A stretch of DNA of 64,000 nucleotides, taken from a virus. Location: the IMG/VR virus record IMGVR_UViG_3300042448_001840, positions 62,001 through 126,000 of that record. One strand, written 5' to 3'. This document shows positions 9,656 to 18,371 of this stretch, piece after piece. The position numbers and the translations under genes are program-made. Under the pieces are notes generated by a model. It made no database searches. It was given only the letters and a program-made list of their open reading frames with translations, and had not been told where the DNA came from. Within the stretch, counting starts at the first letter, position 1. The number at the start of each line of letters is the position of its first letter.

Positions 9656-12600
9656 TAACTTTCCTCATAACCGACTATATAATTCGGTGTAGCTATAACA
9701 TTTGGTGTTGAACCGAACAGACCCATTTGGTACTGGTCGTAATAATCAACCGGCAACCATCTAGGTGGCAACCAATTAAGATTCGGCGTTGCACTTGGCG
9801 TTGCCCCAAAGTCTTGTGTAATTAAATTAAATGTAAAGTTTGGAGTAGCTATTATGTCTTCATCGTCACTTGTATTAATATAGTACGAAGGCAGTACAGT
9901 TTGTTCATCTAAATATTGGATATTATCAAATCTTTCATACCAGTAAGCGACATCGCCATACAGCGTATTTGGTGTTGCCGAAGCCACCCCTGCCATATCT
10001 GTTTCCACTGAAACAAACCAATACCCTGGGTTATTTCTTGGCTGAGAATAGAACGGTCCGACGGAAAACTTGCCGTCTGGAGAAGCATGTGTGTAGCCAG
10101 ATACATAATTTCTTCCTGGCGATACTGAAGAGGTGCTGTAGTCCACCGTGTTTAGAACATCATATAAAGTTCTAGCTTTTCTCCAGTATATTACTGGGGT
10201 AGAAGAAGGTGGATTGTTGTTTGAATTAATATAGCCATAAATATAATTTTCACTTATTCCATCAGACTCTATTATTAGCTTAGAACTAGCAGCTTTAAAT
10301 TCATAGGCCGAATTATAATTATCTATAAACTCTATATTTGCCCCAGTTATAAATGCGCCAGATTCGCTATTAGTATGAGCATTGGCTTGAGGGTATGAAA
10401 CGCCAGTTACAAGTATAGAAGCATATAGGGCTGCTGTTGGAACACCAGTGAATCTTATTTTTGTTTTAGCAAGACCGTATTTGTTCGTTGTGAGATACTC
10501 ATCTTGCAAATCAAGAAGGTCGCTTGATAGCTGGAACGTTTGATAAGGTTTAAAGTTGCCAGCTGAATCGTAAGATGTTATTGTTAAATAAATAATATCA
10601 TCTATATTTTTTGATATTTGTTGCGGAGATATTTCAACAACTGCGGTGCTAAAATCGTACTCATCCTTGCTTAGATAAACATAACCTTCTTCTACTGGAA
10701 TCTCTGCGCCACTTAAATGTAATCCAAGCGGGGTGGATGTTTCCTGCATAGCTGATTCATATATTATTTCATAAGAGCCAGTAGCTGCACTTGGGGTTGC
10801 TGAAAAATAAACTTTTGAATAATATTCATCTTTTGTTTCAGAGTAAACATTTCTATCCACATAAAAAGCTTGAGACAAAGAATAACTAATGGTGTATTCT
10901 CTGCCAGGCACAAGGATACTGCCGCTTGTAGCGACATTGTCATACACTTCTATTTTGTTAACCTTATAGGAATACTTGTCTTCACCACTCATTAAATAGT
11001 CTGAACTGGAAATGTAGAATTCTCCATCAAGGTAAAGAGGTATTATCCCAGGAGTTGAATAGTCTGTGCCTATTGACCAAATATAAAATTCTGGATTTAA
11101 TGGAGATTGTGTTAAAACTTTTCCTGTATAGTTGTCTTTTATTATAATATCTTTTACATTTAAATGAGAGATGTATAGTGCGCCGTGCTCTGAGCAAACC
11201 AATGTTTCTTGGTTGTTAAACACAACCTTACCAGGAGTTGCTGTATCGGAGAATGCCATCTCCTCAAGAGTAAAATCCATATCTCCATCTTTAACTGAGA
11301 TAAGAACTGGGGCTCCCTGCGTTGGCGTCTTAGACAAATCAACATTAAAGAAGCTACCCTGATACAAGTCAACTATAGGTTTAGCATAAACATAGTTCTG
11401 TTCATCGGCTAGATTTAACCACCCTGTGTTCATCGAAATTGGATTTGAGCTTATTGAATTTGAAAAAGTATTCTTATAACCTTTATCTAAATTAACATTT
11501 ATATCAATTGGAGAAAAGTAAAAAGTTTTATCTAAAGAATTATATATTTCTTTGATAACCTTAGAAGAATCTTGGCTGTATTGAAGCAGTGCGCTATCTT
11601 CTCTAAGCACTGTCTCCTGCGAAGCCTCAAGGATTACCTTATCGTTCAATGATACTGGCTTGATTTCCGTTATATAATATTGATTATTTGAATCTGTAGT
11701 TAAACCAAAATCTTGTCTATCCAAAGAATAAGTGTCTAAGAATGTATCTCTTTTATTTTGATCGAATGGGCTATTGCTTTCTTGTGCTACTTCTTCTCTC
11801 TTGTAAATGTTTCCAAGATAGTCAGCGTAGCCTCTAATCATTGGAGTTGTTTTTAGTTCGCCTTCTTCAGTAGGCACCCAGACCGGACTCTTGAACGGAT
11901 AGTTTGGTGTCGATTGAAGATTATTTGTCACGCCCAACACATACGGCAGTGCACTGTAATTAAACGTTGCTGATTCAAAATGATTAGAATAAATAGGTGT
12001 TGTAAGTTCTGTCTCTGAATAAGAATTCAAAATTATATTTGGCGAAGAAGGAACAAAGTATTTAGTATCTAACATTGGGAAATAAGATTTACCACCGTAG
12101 CTTGGAGAAAAATCAAGCGTAGTGACAGGTTGACCTGGCTCCCTATATATCTCTGCTACTGTAAAAATTGGTTTAGAATCTATTTTAATATTTTCTATAA
12201 TTAATCTATTAGGAGTTCCACTGGTCGGGATTAGCAAATTCTTTGTTAAATCAGATACAAATATTGTTTCATCTTGTGTTAACTCTGGATCATTATCTTT
12301 GTTTATTATGATCGAATCTTCGACAACGTTAGAGTATTTTATTGCTGGGGTTGAACCGTAAACTGTTGAACCTATTTTGAAGTTTGAATTTATGTAATTA
12401 ATACTTGGAGTAGCCAACGCTATGTTTGAACTTACTGCTGGGTTTACGGCTGAAACATTTGATTCATTAAATGTGACTCTATACTGGCCAGTGTGAGCCG
12501 GAACATATGTTTGGTTACTTGGATCCCATTGAACTTTATTAACTATCTTTACCGAACTTGCTTTCTTGATATCTATAGATGAAGTTCTAGGTGTTGCTAA

Positions 12601-14349
12601 AGAATTTTCGTATTCATAATTGTAAGTTTTTTCTTTAAAAATTACATTTTGATTTGTTAAACCGCTTGAATCTACAATGGATATATAGTTGTATTCTGGG
12701 CTGGCTTGATCATTCTGCCCAAAATAGTTACGAACAAAAAAATCATTTCTATCGTTATAATTTAAATTAGCAAAAAATACAGATGGGGTTGCGTACTGGT
12801 TGTGCACCGGCATCGCGATTTCGTAGACTAGAGAAACTCCTGCGTTAAATGGTGTTGCCGAATTTGGGTTACTTACATTAGGATCTGGTACTACTTCCGT
12901 ATACTGTGCCTTATATGTGTACCCAATTTCAATCGGCATGTAATAATCCGTAAGTGATTCTGTTCTGAACCCTTCTGCGGCGAAGTAGCCCTCAAATGAT
13001 ATCGTAGCTGAATCTGCTTTTGATATTTCAATACTAAGGTCTTTAAAATCACCAACACCTGGCTGGAAATAATCGGCTAACGGAGTTGCATTGTCATAGG
13101 TGCTCGGGATGTAATCCACGCCCTCATTGTCTAGGCCAGCATAATCCCATATGCTTTCTCCCCAGTTCGCATAGCCCAAGTTGAATGGATATTGTTCATT
13201 TATGTATTTAACAAAATCATAAAAGCGGTTTTCCGGCACACCATTATCGGCAATGTATGGAGTGGAAGATTCTATGTCTCTAATCTCTAAAACATCTGGT
13301 GTTGCGCCCTGGTAATTTGAATCTGGAGTAGCGCCATAAGCTGCCCAAATATTTAATTCTCTTCTTAGAGTTTTCTTAAAACCATCTAAGCTTACCGACG
13401 GAGGGTTTATATACGCATCGAGTATTCTTTTTTTGAAAGAAAGATTTTCCTCTAGGTACAATCTTTTCAGCCCAACCCTTGCGCCAAATTCATCAAATAT
13501 GTTAAACAACATAATCGGTTCTTGTGAATAAATTGATCCATCTATAGTTAACGAATCAAATTTTCTCAATGTCATTATTTGACTATCTAATAGATTGTGA
13601 TAATAGATATAGTCAGTAGACCTTGAAGAATTAAAGTTTTCTAATGAAGACGCTCTAGCTAATTTAATTAGATCGCCAACAAAATTTAAAGAAGCTGCTG
13701 GTATATTGTAGGATACATAGCCCCAGGCTGGAATGTCAATATCTGCTGTGCTAATAAAATTGTTTATATTTGAAACATCTAATTGAGTATTAAAATCATC
13801 TAAGTAATGACTGACTAAAGAGTTAACAAATTTACCACCAACAGTTACTGGGGTGGCTAGTTCTGGTGTGGCGTGCTCAATTGAGTCATCATAGATGTCC
13901 ATCCATGTAGGAAATTTTCTTAAAATATTTCTAGCAGAATCAGATATTACTGGGGTTGTAGTATCATGTATTGCTACGTTAACATACAATAATAAACCAA
14001 GTGCTGACAAGTCTTCTACGTCAGAAAATATTGTTAATTCTATTTTTATATATGGTTTAGAATTGCTTAAAAATATTGAATTTGAATCTATGTTTAACGT
14101 TGATTTAAGCCAAGGTCCGTTGTCTTTATCTGACTCATATATTTGAAACGTGAATGTTGGCTGTTGATCGCCAGGAACACTGGTGAACTTATGCTTAAAA
14201 GATATTATGTCAACCCTAGAACTAGTGTCAACAAATCTGAGCAGTGAGGGGCTTGCCTCGTCCCTAACTACTTCTCCGTAGTTAGTTACATAGGAAGCTA
14301 GCGGGTCTATTGGCGTTGAATGGCCAGCGGAATAAGACGGAGAAGACAC
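9655..14349 (-). CDS. Giant virion protein studded with [A/S/T]TP tripeptides; true start probably further upstream
   Basis: The open frame gives 1564 residues from a GTG at 14347-14349, which has no good ribosome binding site. An in-frame TAA lies at 14380-14382, and the residues between it and the GTG (YGDYTFVGTE) read as ordinary protein. The true N-terminus is therefore probably the frame starting at 14521. Most of the chain is Tyr/Asn/Ser-rich and beta-type. Residues ~1235-1315 (VEISPQQIS ... LTTNKYGLAKTKIRF) look like a bacterial Ig-like (Big_1/invasin-type) domain. Residues ~270-350 (FDEFGARVGLKRLYL ... KKTLRRELNIW) look like the helical hairpin of phage fibre-attachment proteins. About 27 [A/S/T]-T-P tripeptides are dispersed evenly through the protein. 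It lies between a metallophosphoesterase and the next giant, suggesting a baseplate-periphery or fibre protein. Confidence 0.7.
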   Translation of the reverse strand: MSSPSYSAGHSTPIDPLASYVTNYGEVVRDEASPSLLRFVDTSSRVDIISFKHKFTSVPGDQQPTFTFQIYESDKDNGPWLKSTLNIDSNSIFLSNSKPYIKIELTIFSDVEDLSALGLLLYVNVAIHDTTTPVISDSARNILRKFPTWMDIYDDSIEHATPELATPVTVGGKFVNSLVSHYLDDFNTQLDVSNINNFISTADIDIPAWGYVSYNIPAASLNFVGDLIKLARASSLENFNSSRSTDYIYYHNLLDSQIMTLRKFDSLTIDGSIYSQEPIMLFNIFDEFGARVGLKRLYLEENLSFKKRILDAYINPPSVSLDGFKKTLRRELNIWAAYGATPDSNYQGATPDVLEIRDIESSTPYIADNGVPENRFYDFVKYINEQYPFNLGYANWGESIWDYAGLDNEGVDYIPSTYDNATPLADYFQPGVGDFKDLSIEISKADSATISFEGYFAAEGFRTESLTDYYMPIEIGYTYKAQYTEVVPDPNVSNPNSATPFNAGVSLVYEIAMPVHNQYATPSVFFANLNYNDRNDFFVRNYFGQNDQASPEYNYISIVDSSGLTNQNVIFKEKTYNYEYENSLATPRTSSIDIKKASSVKIVNKVQWDPSNQTYVPAHTGQYRVTFNESNVSAVNPAVSSNIALATPSINYINSNFKIGSTVYGSTPAIKYSNVVEDSIIINKDNDPELTQDETIFVSDLTKNLLIPTSGTPNRLIIENIKIDSKPIFTVAEIYREPGQPVTTLDFSPSYGGKSYFPMLDTKYFVPSSPNIILNSYSETELTTPIYSNHFESATFNYSALPYVLGVTNNLQSTPNYPFKSPVWVPTEEGELKTTPMIRGYADYLGNIYKREEVAQESNSPFDQNKRDTFLDTYSLDRQDFGLTTDSNNQYYITEIKPVSLNDKVILEASQETVLREDSALLQYSQDSSKVIKEIYNSLDKTFYFSPIDINVNLDKGYKNTFSNSISSNPISMNTGWLNLADEQNYVYAKPIVDLYQGSFFNVDLSKTPTQGAPVLISVKDGDMDFTLEEMAFSDTATPGKVVFNNQETLVCSEHGALYISHLNVKDIIIKDNYTGKVLTQSPLNPEFYIWSIGTDYSTPGIIPLYLDGEFYISSSDYLMSGEDKYSYKVNKIEVYDNVATSGSILVPGREYTISYSLSQAFYVDRNVYSETKDEYYSKVYFSATPSAATGSYEIIYESAMQETSTPLGLHLSGAEIPVEEGYVYLSKDEYDFSTAVVEISPQQISKNIDDIIYLTITSYDSAGNFKPYQTFQLSSDLLDLQDEYLTTNKYGLAKTKIRFTGVPTAALYASILVTGVSYPQANAHTNSESGAFITGANIEFIDNYNSAYEFKAASSKLIIESDGISENYIYGYINSNNNPPSSTPVIYWRKARTLYDVLNTVDYSTSSVSPGRNYVSGYTHASPDGKFSVGPFYSQPRNNPGYWFVSVETDMAGVASATPNTLYGDVAYWYERFDNIQYLDEQTVLPSYYINTSDDEDIIATPNFTFNLITQDFGATPSATPNLNWLPPRWLPVDYYDQYQMGLFGSTPNVIATPNYIVGYEES

Positions 14350-14521
14350 CTCTGTTCCAACAAAGGTGTAATCTCCGTATTAAGTTTAATCCAGTTTTTG
14401 ATCTATAATATGAATAATTTTTATAAAACTTATTGCTGTACAGGTTGATAGAACCAGTTGTCCAAATGTTCCCATTTTTATTAAAGTCTCCAGTTTGGAA
14501 ACCTAACAGGTAACTTTTCAT
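14282..14521 (-). CDS. Probable displaced N-terminus of the 9655-14349 protein (frame break near 14380)
   Basis: This 79-codon frame begins at an ATG at 14521 with AAAGGA (14529-14534) seven bases upstream, placed exactly in the gap after the metallophosphoesterase stop. The first ~47 residues (ending YYRSKTGLNL) look like virion protein. The rest (Cys/Trp/Arg-rich, such as LHLCWNRG) looks like an out-of-frame reading of the giant gene, which it overlaps. Reading switches naturally one base forward near 14377-14385, where GLNL would continue into YGDYTFVGTE. The simplest reading is one gene of about 1620 residues, interrupted by a single extra base in a TTAAT run or read by +1 frameshifting. 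A separate 79-residue gene is less likely. Confidence 0.55.
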   Translation of the reverse strand: MKSYLLGFQTGDFNKNGNIWTTGSINLYSNKFYKNYSYYRSKTGLNLIRRLHLCWNRGVFSVLFRWPFNANRPASFLCN

Positions 14522-14537
14522 TCCTGATTCCTTTAAC

Positions 14538-15788
14538 TTAGTCTAGCCAAATAGAATACTCTGAAGTTACTCCATTTTCTGGGTGCACAAACATTAAATG
14601 CTGACAAGGTCTGCTCATAGACGAGAAGTATTCTTGGGCATAAGTGTTATAGCTTTCTGGAGAACCAGAGATTCTTAACATGGAACTTCCTATCGTCATC
14701 TTAAATTGCTGATGATAATGGCCCATGAAAACATCATCAAAATGTTCAGGAATTGCTCCATCTTTCCATCCCATTATTTTTTTATAGTAACCATGGAAAG
14801 CGTTTGGTGCAGGCATTTGATCGCCATGAATTAATAAGCTGCTGTAGTTGCCGATTGTGTCAACGGCATACCAGTTTCTTTCTCCTACGCCATCTGGAAT
14901 ATTAAAGGTTACTCTTTCGTCGTCTCCAACAATCAACTCTATAATCTTATAGAGCATTCTATCCATGTTGGTTTCTGGATCGTGCTGCTTGCGTGCTCTT
15001 CCGCCTACTGCTCCATGGTTTCCTATCACGCCAGTAATGTGCACATGATTGAAGTTTTCCAATGCAGTCTTAACAAAGTTCCCAAGTATTCTTGGACCAT
15101 TAACGGCAACTTGTCTGTACAGACCAGAGTCTATAAGGTGGCTTTGCCCAGGGAAAATCTCTTCACCTTCGACTATATCGCCCAACAACCAGATATGAAG
15201 ATCATTTACTTCATGATCCATTCTTTGAATCTCTGTTATTTCTAACAGCTTTTCTGTGTATCTTTCTATTCTTTCTTCTAATACATTAGTATTATAATCA
15301 GGTGTTACCTTACCCATTTGCCAGTCTGCAAAGACTACTACTGCAGTTTCTGGAACTTTTTCTTTATTCTTTTTTAAAGAAGGAGCTTTAATTTCTGGGA
15401 ACTCAAAGCCGGCAAAGGCATCGTAGGCTGCGGCATAGGCTGCTCTTACAACCTCGTCTTGTACGTTTTTAAGAGTCTCTACTCTCTTAGCCAATCTTCT
15501 ATTTTCTGATCTTAGGAAGTCATTTCTTGAATCAGATATTTCTGACAAAAGATCTTCTGACTCTTCCTCTTCTTCTTCGTCTATTATTTCTACAGCGGCT
15601 GACTGTACGTACATTAAATCTTTTTCATTAATATAATCAATAACTTCTTCTTGCGAGATTTCTTCTACAGAAGAAGACTCCCCCAAGACGTCGCCATGGC
15701 CTTCGCCAGTAAAAACCACATTTTTAGCTTGAGCTATATTTGGGGCGCGAACTATATGCTTGTTTGTAACAACAAAAGTCTTTTTCAT
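14538..15788 (-). CDS. Calcineurin-like metallophosphoesterase
   Basis: This 416-residue protein has the five metallophosphoesterase blocks in order: FADWQMGK (about residue 153, D-x-Q where D-x-H is usual), LLGDIVEGE (~200), GNHG (~257), IHGDQMP (~320) and GHYHQQF (~357). These provide the two-metal site that hydrolyses phosphomono- or diesters. The Gln in the first block occurs in some family members but may change the metal preference. Residues 1-130 are an acidic, Glu-rich helical extension (IIDEEEEEESEDLL) without a known role. The gene sits inside the baseplate operon, 18 bases after the J-like gene, so it is probably expressed late. The substrate cannot be told from sequence. Processing of nucleic acid or modified nucleotides is possible, and a virion-associated role is equally possible. 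Confidence 0.88.
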   Translation of the reverse strand: MKKTFVVTNKHIVRAPNIAQAKNVVFTGEGHGDVLGESSSVEEISQEEVIDYINEKDLMYVQSAAVEIIDEEEEEESEDLLSEISDSRNDFLRSENRRLAKRVETLKNVQDEVVRAAYAAAYDAFAGFEFPEIKAPSLKKNKEKVPETAVVVFADWQMGKVTPDYNTNVLEERIERYTEKLLEITEIQRMDHEVNDLHIWLLGDIVEGEEIFPGQSHLIDSGLYRQVAVNGPRILGNFVKTALENFNHVHITGVIGNHGAVGGRARKQHDPETNMDRMLYKIIELIVGDDERVTFNIPDGVGERNWYAVDTIGNYSSLLIHGDQMPAPNAFHGYYKKIMGWKDGAIPEHFDDVFMGHYHQQFKMTIGSSMLRISGSPESYNTYAQEYFSSMSRPCQHLMFVHPENGVTSEYSIWLD

Positions 15789-15806
15789 ACCTAACCTATT
15801 CTAGGG

Positions 15807-16973
15807 TTAATAATTGTTAATGCCCATTATAACAGAATTAATAGAAACACTTCCAGCTACAGGGTATATTTTATCGCTAGATGGGGTAAAATCTTTTAGC
15901 GGTATTTCTTTTCCATCTGCATTAAACGAGTTTATCGTTACAGACCTTATGTAATCTGAAGACAACTTAATTTGTCTTTCTATTTCAGATATAGATATAG
16001 TGGTTCCAACCGTAGATGAATTCAAGTATCTTCTCACAAATAACGCAGCTTGGTTTCTGATGCCGGCAGCAAGGCTTTCTGAAGCAGTTGATGAAACCAT
16101 TATTGTAGCCATAACGTTTACAGAAATCTTCTCTGCCACTCTAACGTTAAACCTAACGCCAACTGGCTTAACGTTAATTATTGTGTTATAAACCATTTCT
16201 GGCATCATCTTTATTTCTGCTGTTGATTCAGGGACAATAATAACATCGCAAGAACCCAGGCCATACGAAGACTCTCTCAGCCTAACATCCTTGACACCCT
16301 TTATGGATAGGGCTGCAAAACGCACTGCCTCAACCGTACCAGCCGTACGGGTCTTTAATGCGCCTATTATTCTTGTTCTATAGTTGTCGTCAGATTCTGA
16401 GTTAATAATGGCATAAACTTCTTTTGGGTTATTGCAATATACCACAACGCCAGGAGGGCTAATAAAATTATGTCTAGTCAAAGAACCTACTGGAGCAGTA
16501 TATGTATTATCTGTGAAATCTGGTATAACTAAACCATAGGCCCTTGTTGTGCTCGCCCCTATGCTCACAGCACCATTGAGTTTAAACCTATACTGCTTTG
16601 TGCTAAAATTATCTACGTTAGTGTATATGATCGTTCCCTTAGGGATCACAATATCTACGCTATACGGAGTCTGTATATAGAACTCTATATTATAAGACTG
16701 TCTTTCCGCCGCGGCATTGTCTGAAATGTCTTTTCTTCTAATATTATATAGGTCGCCAATGAGATCTAAGTTACGGCCAGAAGCAGTAGACAAACCCCCT
16801 TGTCTAAGGGTAAAAGAAAGCGAAGAATAAAGATCTGCTATTTCAGAACCCATGGCTTCAGCGAATGCTCTGGCTACCGAACCAGGTTGTACAGCAGCAA
16901 TACCGGCATTTTGTTGTAATGAATCTAAAATAGAATTAACTATTTGTGATTTATCTTTTGTACCGTATATCAT
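15807..16973 (-). CDS. Baseplate J-like protein (wedge)
   Basis: This 388-residue protein has an N-terminus (SQIVNSILDSL, PGSVARAFAEAMGSEIADLY, GRNLDLIGDLYNIRR) and centre (YRTRIIGALKTRTAGT, SIKGVKDVRL, GSCDVIIVPES) that match the Baseplate_J/gp47 family, the wedge component that bridges the hub to the baseplate periphery. The length is typical. The ATG has GAGGATA upstream and the gap to the gp25-like gene is 7 bases. The order spike, unknown, gp25-like, J-like is the standard order in contractile injection systems and supports the call. Confidence 0.9.
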   Translation of the reverse strand: MIYGTKDKSQIVNSILDSLQQNAGIAAVQPGSVARAFAEAMGSEIADLYSSLSFTLRQGGLSTASGRNLDLIGDLYNIRRKDISDNAAAERQSYNIEFYIQTPYSVDIVIPKGTIIYTNVDNFSTKQYRFKLNGAVSIGASTTRAYGLVIPDFTDNTYTAPVGSLTRHNFISPPGVVVYCNNPKEVYAIINSESDDNYRTRIIGALKTRTAGTVEAVRFAALSIKGVKDVRLRESSYGLGSCDVIIVPESTAEIKMMPEMVYNTIINVKPVGVRFNVRVAEKISVNVMATIMVSSTASESLAAGIRNQAALFVRRYLNSSTVGTTISISEIERQIKLSSDYIRSVTINSFNADGKEIPLKDFTPSSDKIYPVAGSVSINSVIMGINNY

Positions 16974-16980
16974 TTTATCC

Positions 16981-17355
16981 TCACAAATTTTGTGTTACAG
17001 ACAACACAATTGGTTCATTGCTATCAGTGGTTATGTGCACATCAAATCTAATTGAGTCTGCACTGGTGGGGACAGAAGTTATTTCTATATTCCTACCTTG
17101 AAAAATATTTTCTTTTTCAAGCGCTGCCCTAATTAATCTTTGTCCTAAATCTCCGGTTTCTTTACTCTGTGGCATCCCGTAAAGAATAGAAAGGTCAGTG
17201 CCCAAATTTGGATATGTAAAAAAGTCACCAGGCTCTGTCATCAATCTAATATAAATTTGTTGGACATCATTTTGAGCTCCAGAATTAACTAATGATAAAT
17301 CTTTATTGCCATTAATTAATAAATCACCAGACATCGTTAAAAATAAATCAGACAT
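16981..17355 (-). CDS. gp25-like baseplate wedge protein
   Basis: The protein has about 124 residues if started at the ATG at 17355 (MSDLFLTMSGDLLING). I prefer this to the upstream in-frame start at 17403, because that start would overlap the previous gene by 56 bases and adds a lysine-rich tail unlike the family. The 17355 start overlaps the previous gene by only 8 bases. Residues ~28-105 (DVQQIYIRLMTEPGDFFTYPNLGTDL ... ETGDLGQRLIRAAL) match the gp25/gpW family, which forms the inner wedge and seeds sheath polymerisation. Its place just before the J-like gene is conserved across myoviruses. Confidence 0.85.
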   Translation of the reverse strand: MSDLFLTMSGDLLINGNKDLSLVNSGAQNDVQQIYIRLMTEPGDFFTYPNLGTDLSILYGMPQSKETGDLGQRLIRAALEKENIFQGRNIEITSVPTSADSIRFDVHITTDSNEPIVLSVTQNL

Positions 17356-17992
17356 TTTTATCTTTATCAGCCTTTTCTTTAGCCTGTTGATTTGAATAAC
17401 CATTCTTCATTAGTTCTACTACGTACTCTACATATTCAGTAGAATGATCTTTTAGAATATTGTCCAAGAAAACAATCTGGTCAGGGTTTAAACCTTCCAT
17501 TGAAAATGCGGAGGTATACTTCTGCCCAGTTTCAGGTTGTTGTTGACTAAAACCGTACTCTTCGTTAATAGTAATAGGCTTTTGAGCTTCTTTCTGATCT
17601 ATATCTTTAAGTTTAGCGAGGTAATGATACGCGCTATTCTGTGCCATATGTATACTTTTAGGGTCTACCTTTACTAGAGTTGGCTGGGAGTAGTCAGATG
17701 CTGAATAATTAAAGTTAAACTCATTCCACCTCAAGCCGTCTTCAGCGCAGAAAAATCTTACCTTCTCCGCGAAGAAGGATATCGTTCTGCTGGATGCGCT
17801 TATAACTATGCCAACCCCTGGAGCAGCAAATATCTCTACATCTCCTTCATCATTCAATCTTAAGAATGAATTTGTGTCAGGGTGGTTTAGCCCAACTTCT
17901 CTTTGAGAAAACTGGTTTCTTCTACTAAGTTCAGCCCCTACAGGGAAATTTGCATTTGGTTGACTTGCATTTTGTTTTGCTGTGTTGTCCAT
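17348..17992 (-). CDS. Baseplate-cluster protein of unknown family
   Basis: This 214-residue protein has its start in a TAAG-ATG junction with the spike gene. Residues ~50-85 (DEGDVEIFAAPGVGIVIS, ISFFAEKVRFF) form short beta repeats of the kind seen in small baseplate and spike-associated proteins. Residues ~120-214 are helical and polar (EYVVELMKNGY, KEKADKDKN). No signal peptide, membrane segment or catalytic motif is seen. Its fixed location between the OB-fold spike protein and the gp25-like wedge suggests a hub or inner-wedge accessory role. I do not recognise a family. Confidence 0.7.
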   Translation of the reverse strand: MDNTAKQNASQPNANFPVGAELSRRNQFSQREVGLNHPDTNSFLRLNDEGDVEIFAAPGVGIVISASSRTISFFAEKVRFFCAEDGLRWNEFNFNYSASDYSQPTLVKVDPKSIHMAQNSAYHYLAKLKDIDQKEAQKPITINEEYGFSQQQPETGQKYTSAFSMEGLNPDQIVFLDNILKDHSTEYVEYVVELMKNGYSNQQAKEKADKDKNV

Positions 17993-17993
17993 C

Positions 17994-18362
17994 TTATCTT
18001 GCCATAAACTTTGGTATTCCAGTATTAACCGTATAATTACTAGAGTAGTTAGACCCTAAATTGCTTTCTTCAAAATAGCTTATAACATAAGCCTTGTTCT
18101 CATTGTCGTCCCTAAAGCCTACTAAACAACGTGTTCCTGGTTCTGGTGCAACATTTTGAACACCCATTATAGCAGGGCAGGGGACTGAACTTATAATGTT
18201 TCCAACCTGGCCAGAATACGCATCGTCCAATATGATTGTCGCCAGATTGCTTTTTTTATCAAATTGCATGATGACACCAGGCCTTGTCTTGGCTTGACGC
18301 ATTCTTGATAGGTCAATTTGATTTTGTATTTTATTGTCAAATTTTGGATAATTAATTGCCAT
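17994..18362 (-). CDS. Spike/baseplate assembly protein with gp5/gpV-type OB fold
   Basis: This 122-residue protein follows a GAGGAA ribosome binding site. After a short helical N-terminus, residues ~25-95 (TRPGVIMQFDKKSNLATIIL, PCPAIMGVQNVAPEPGTRCLVGFRD, AYVISYF) have the five-strand pattern of the OB fold found at the N-terminus of gp5 and gpV spikes. The long trimeric beta-helix needle is missing: after the OB fold there are only ~25 residues rich in Asn and Ser. It may therefore be a docking or adaptor OB protein, with the piercing tip supplied by another protein. Its location directly after the wall hydrolase supports a spike-complex role. Confidence 0.75.
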   Translation of the reverse strand: MAINYPKFDNKIQNQIDLSRMRQAKTRPGVIMQFDKKSNLATIILDDAYSGQVGNIISSVPCPAIMGVQNVAPEPGTRCLVGFRDDNENKAYVISYFEESNLGSNYSSNYTVNTGIPKFMAR

Positions 18363-18371
18363 AAAAATTCC

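Noticed and set aside
9655-14349. Diversity-generating retroelement explaining the tripeptides
   Set aside because: No reverse transcriptase or template repeat is in the window, and the copies are spread over 4.6 kb instead of being confined to one variable region.
16981-17403. Longer start (17403) for the gp25-like gene
   Set aside because: It adds a lysine-rich stretch unlike the family and overlaps the upstream gene by 56 bases, whereas the ATG at 17355 overlaps by 8.
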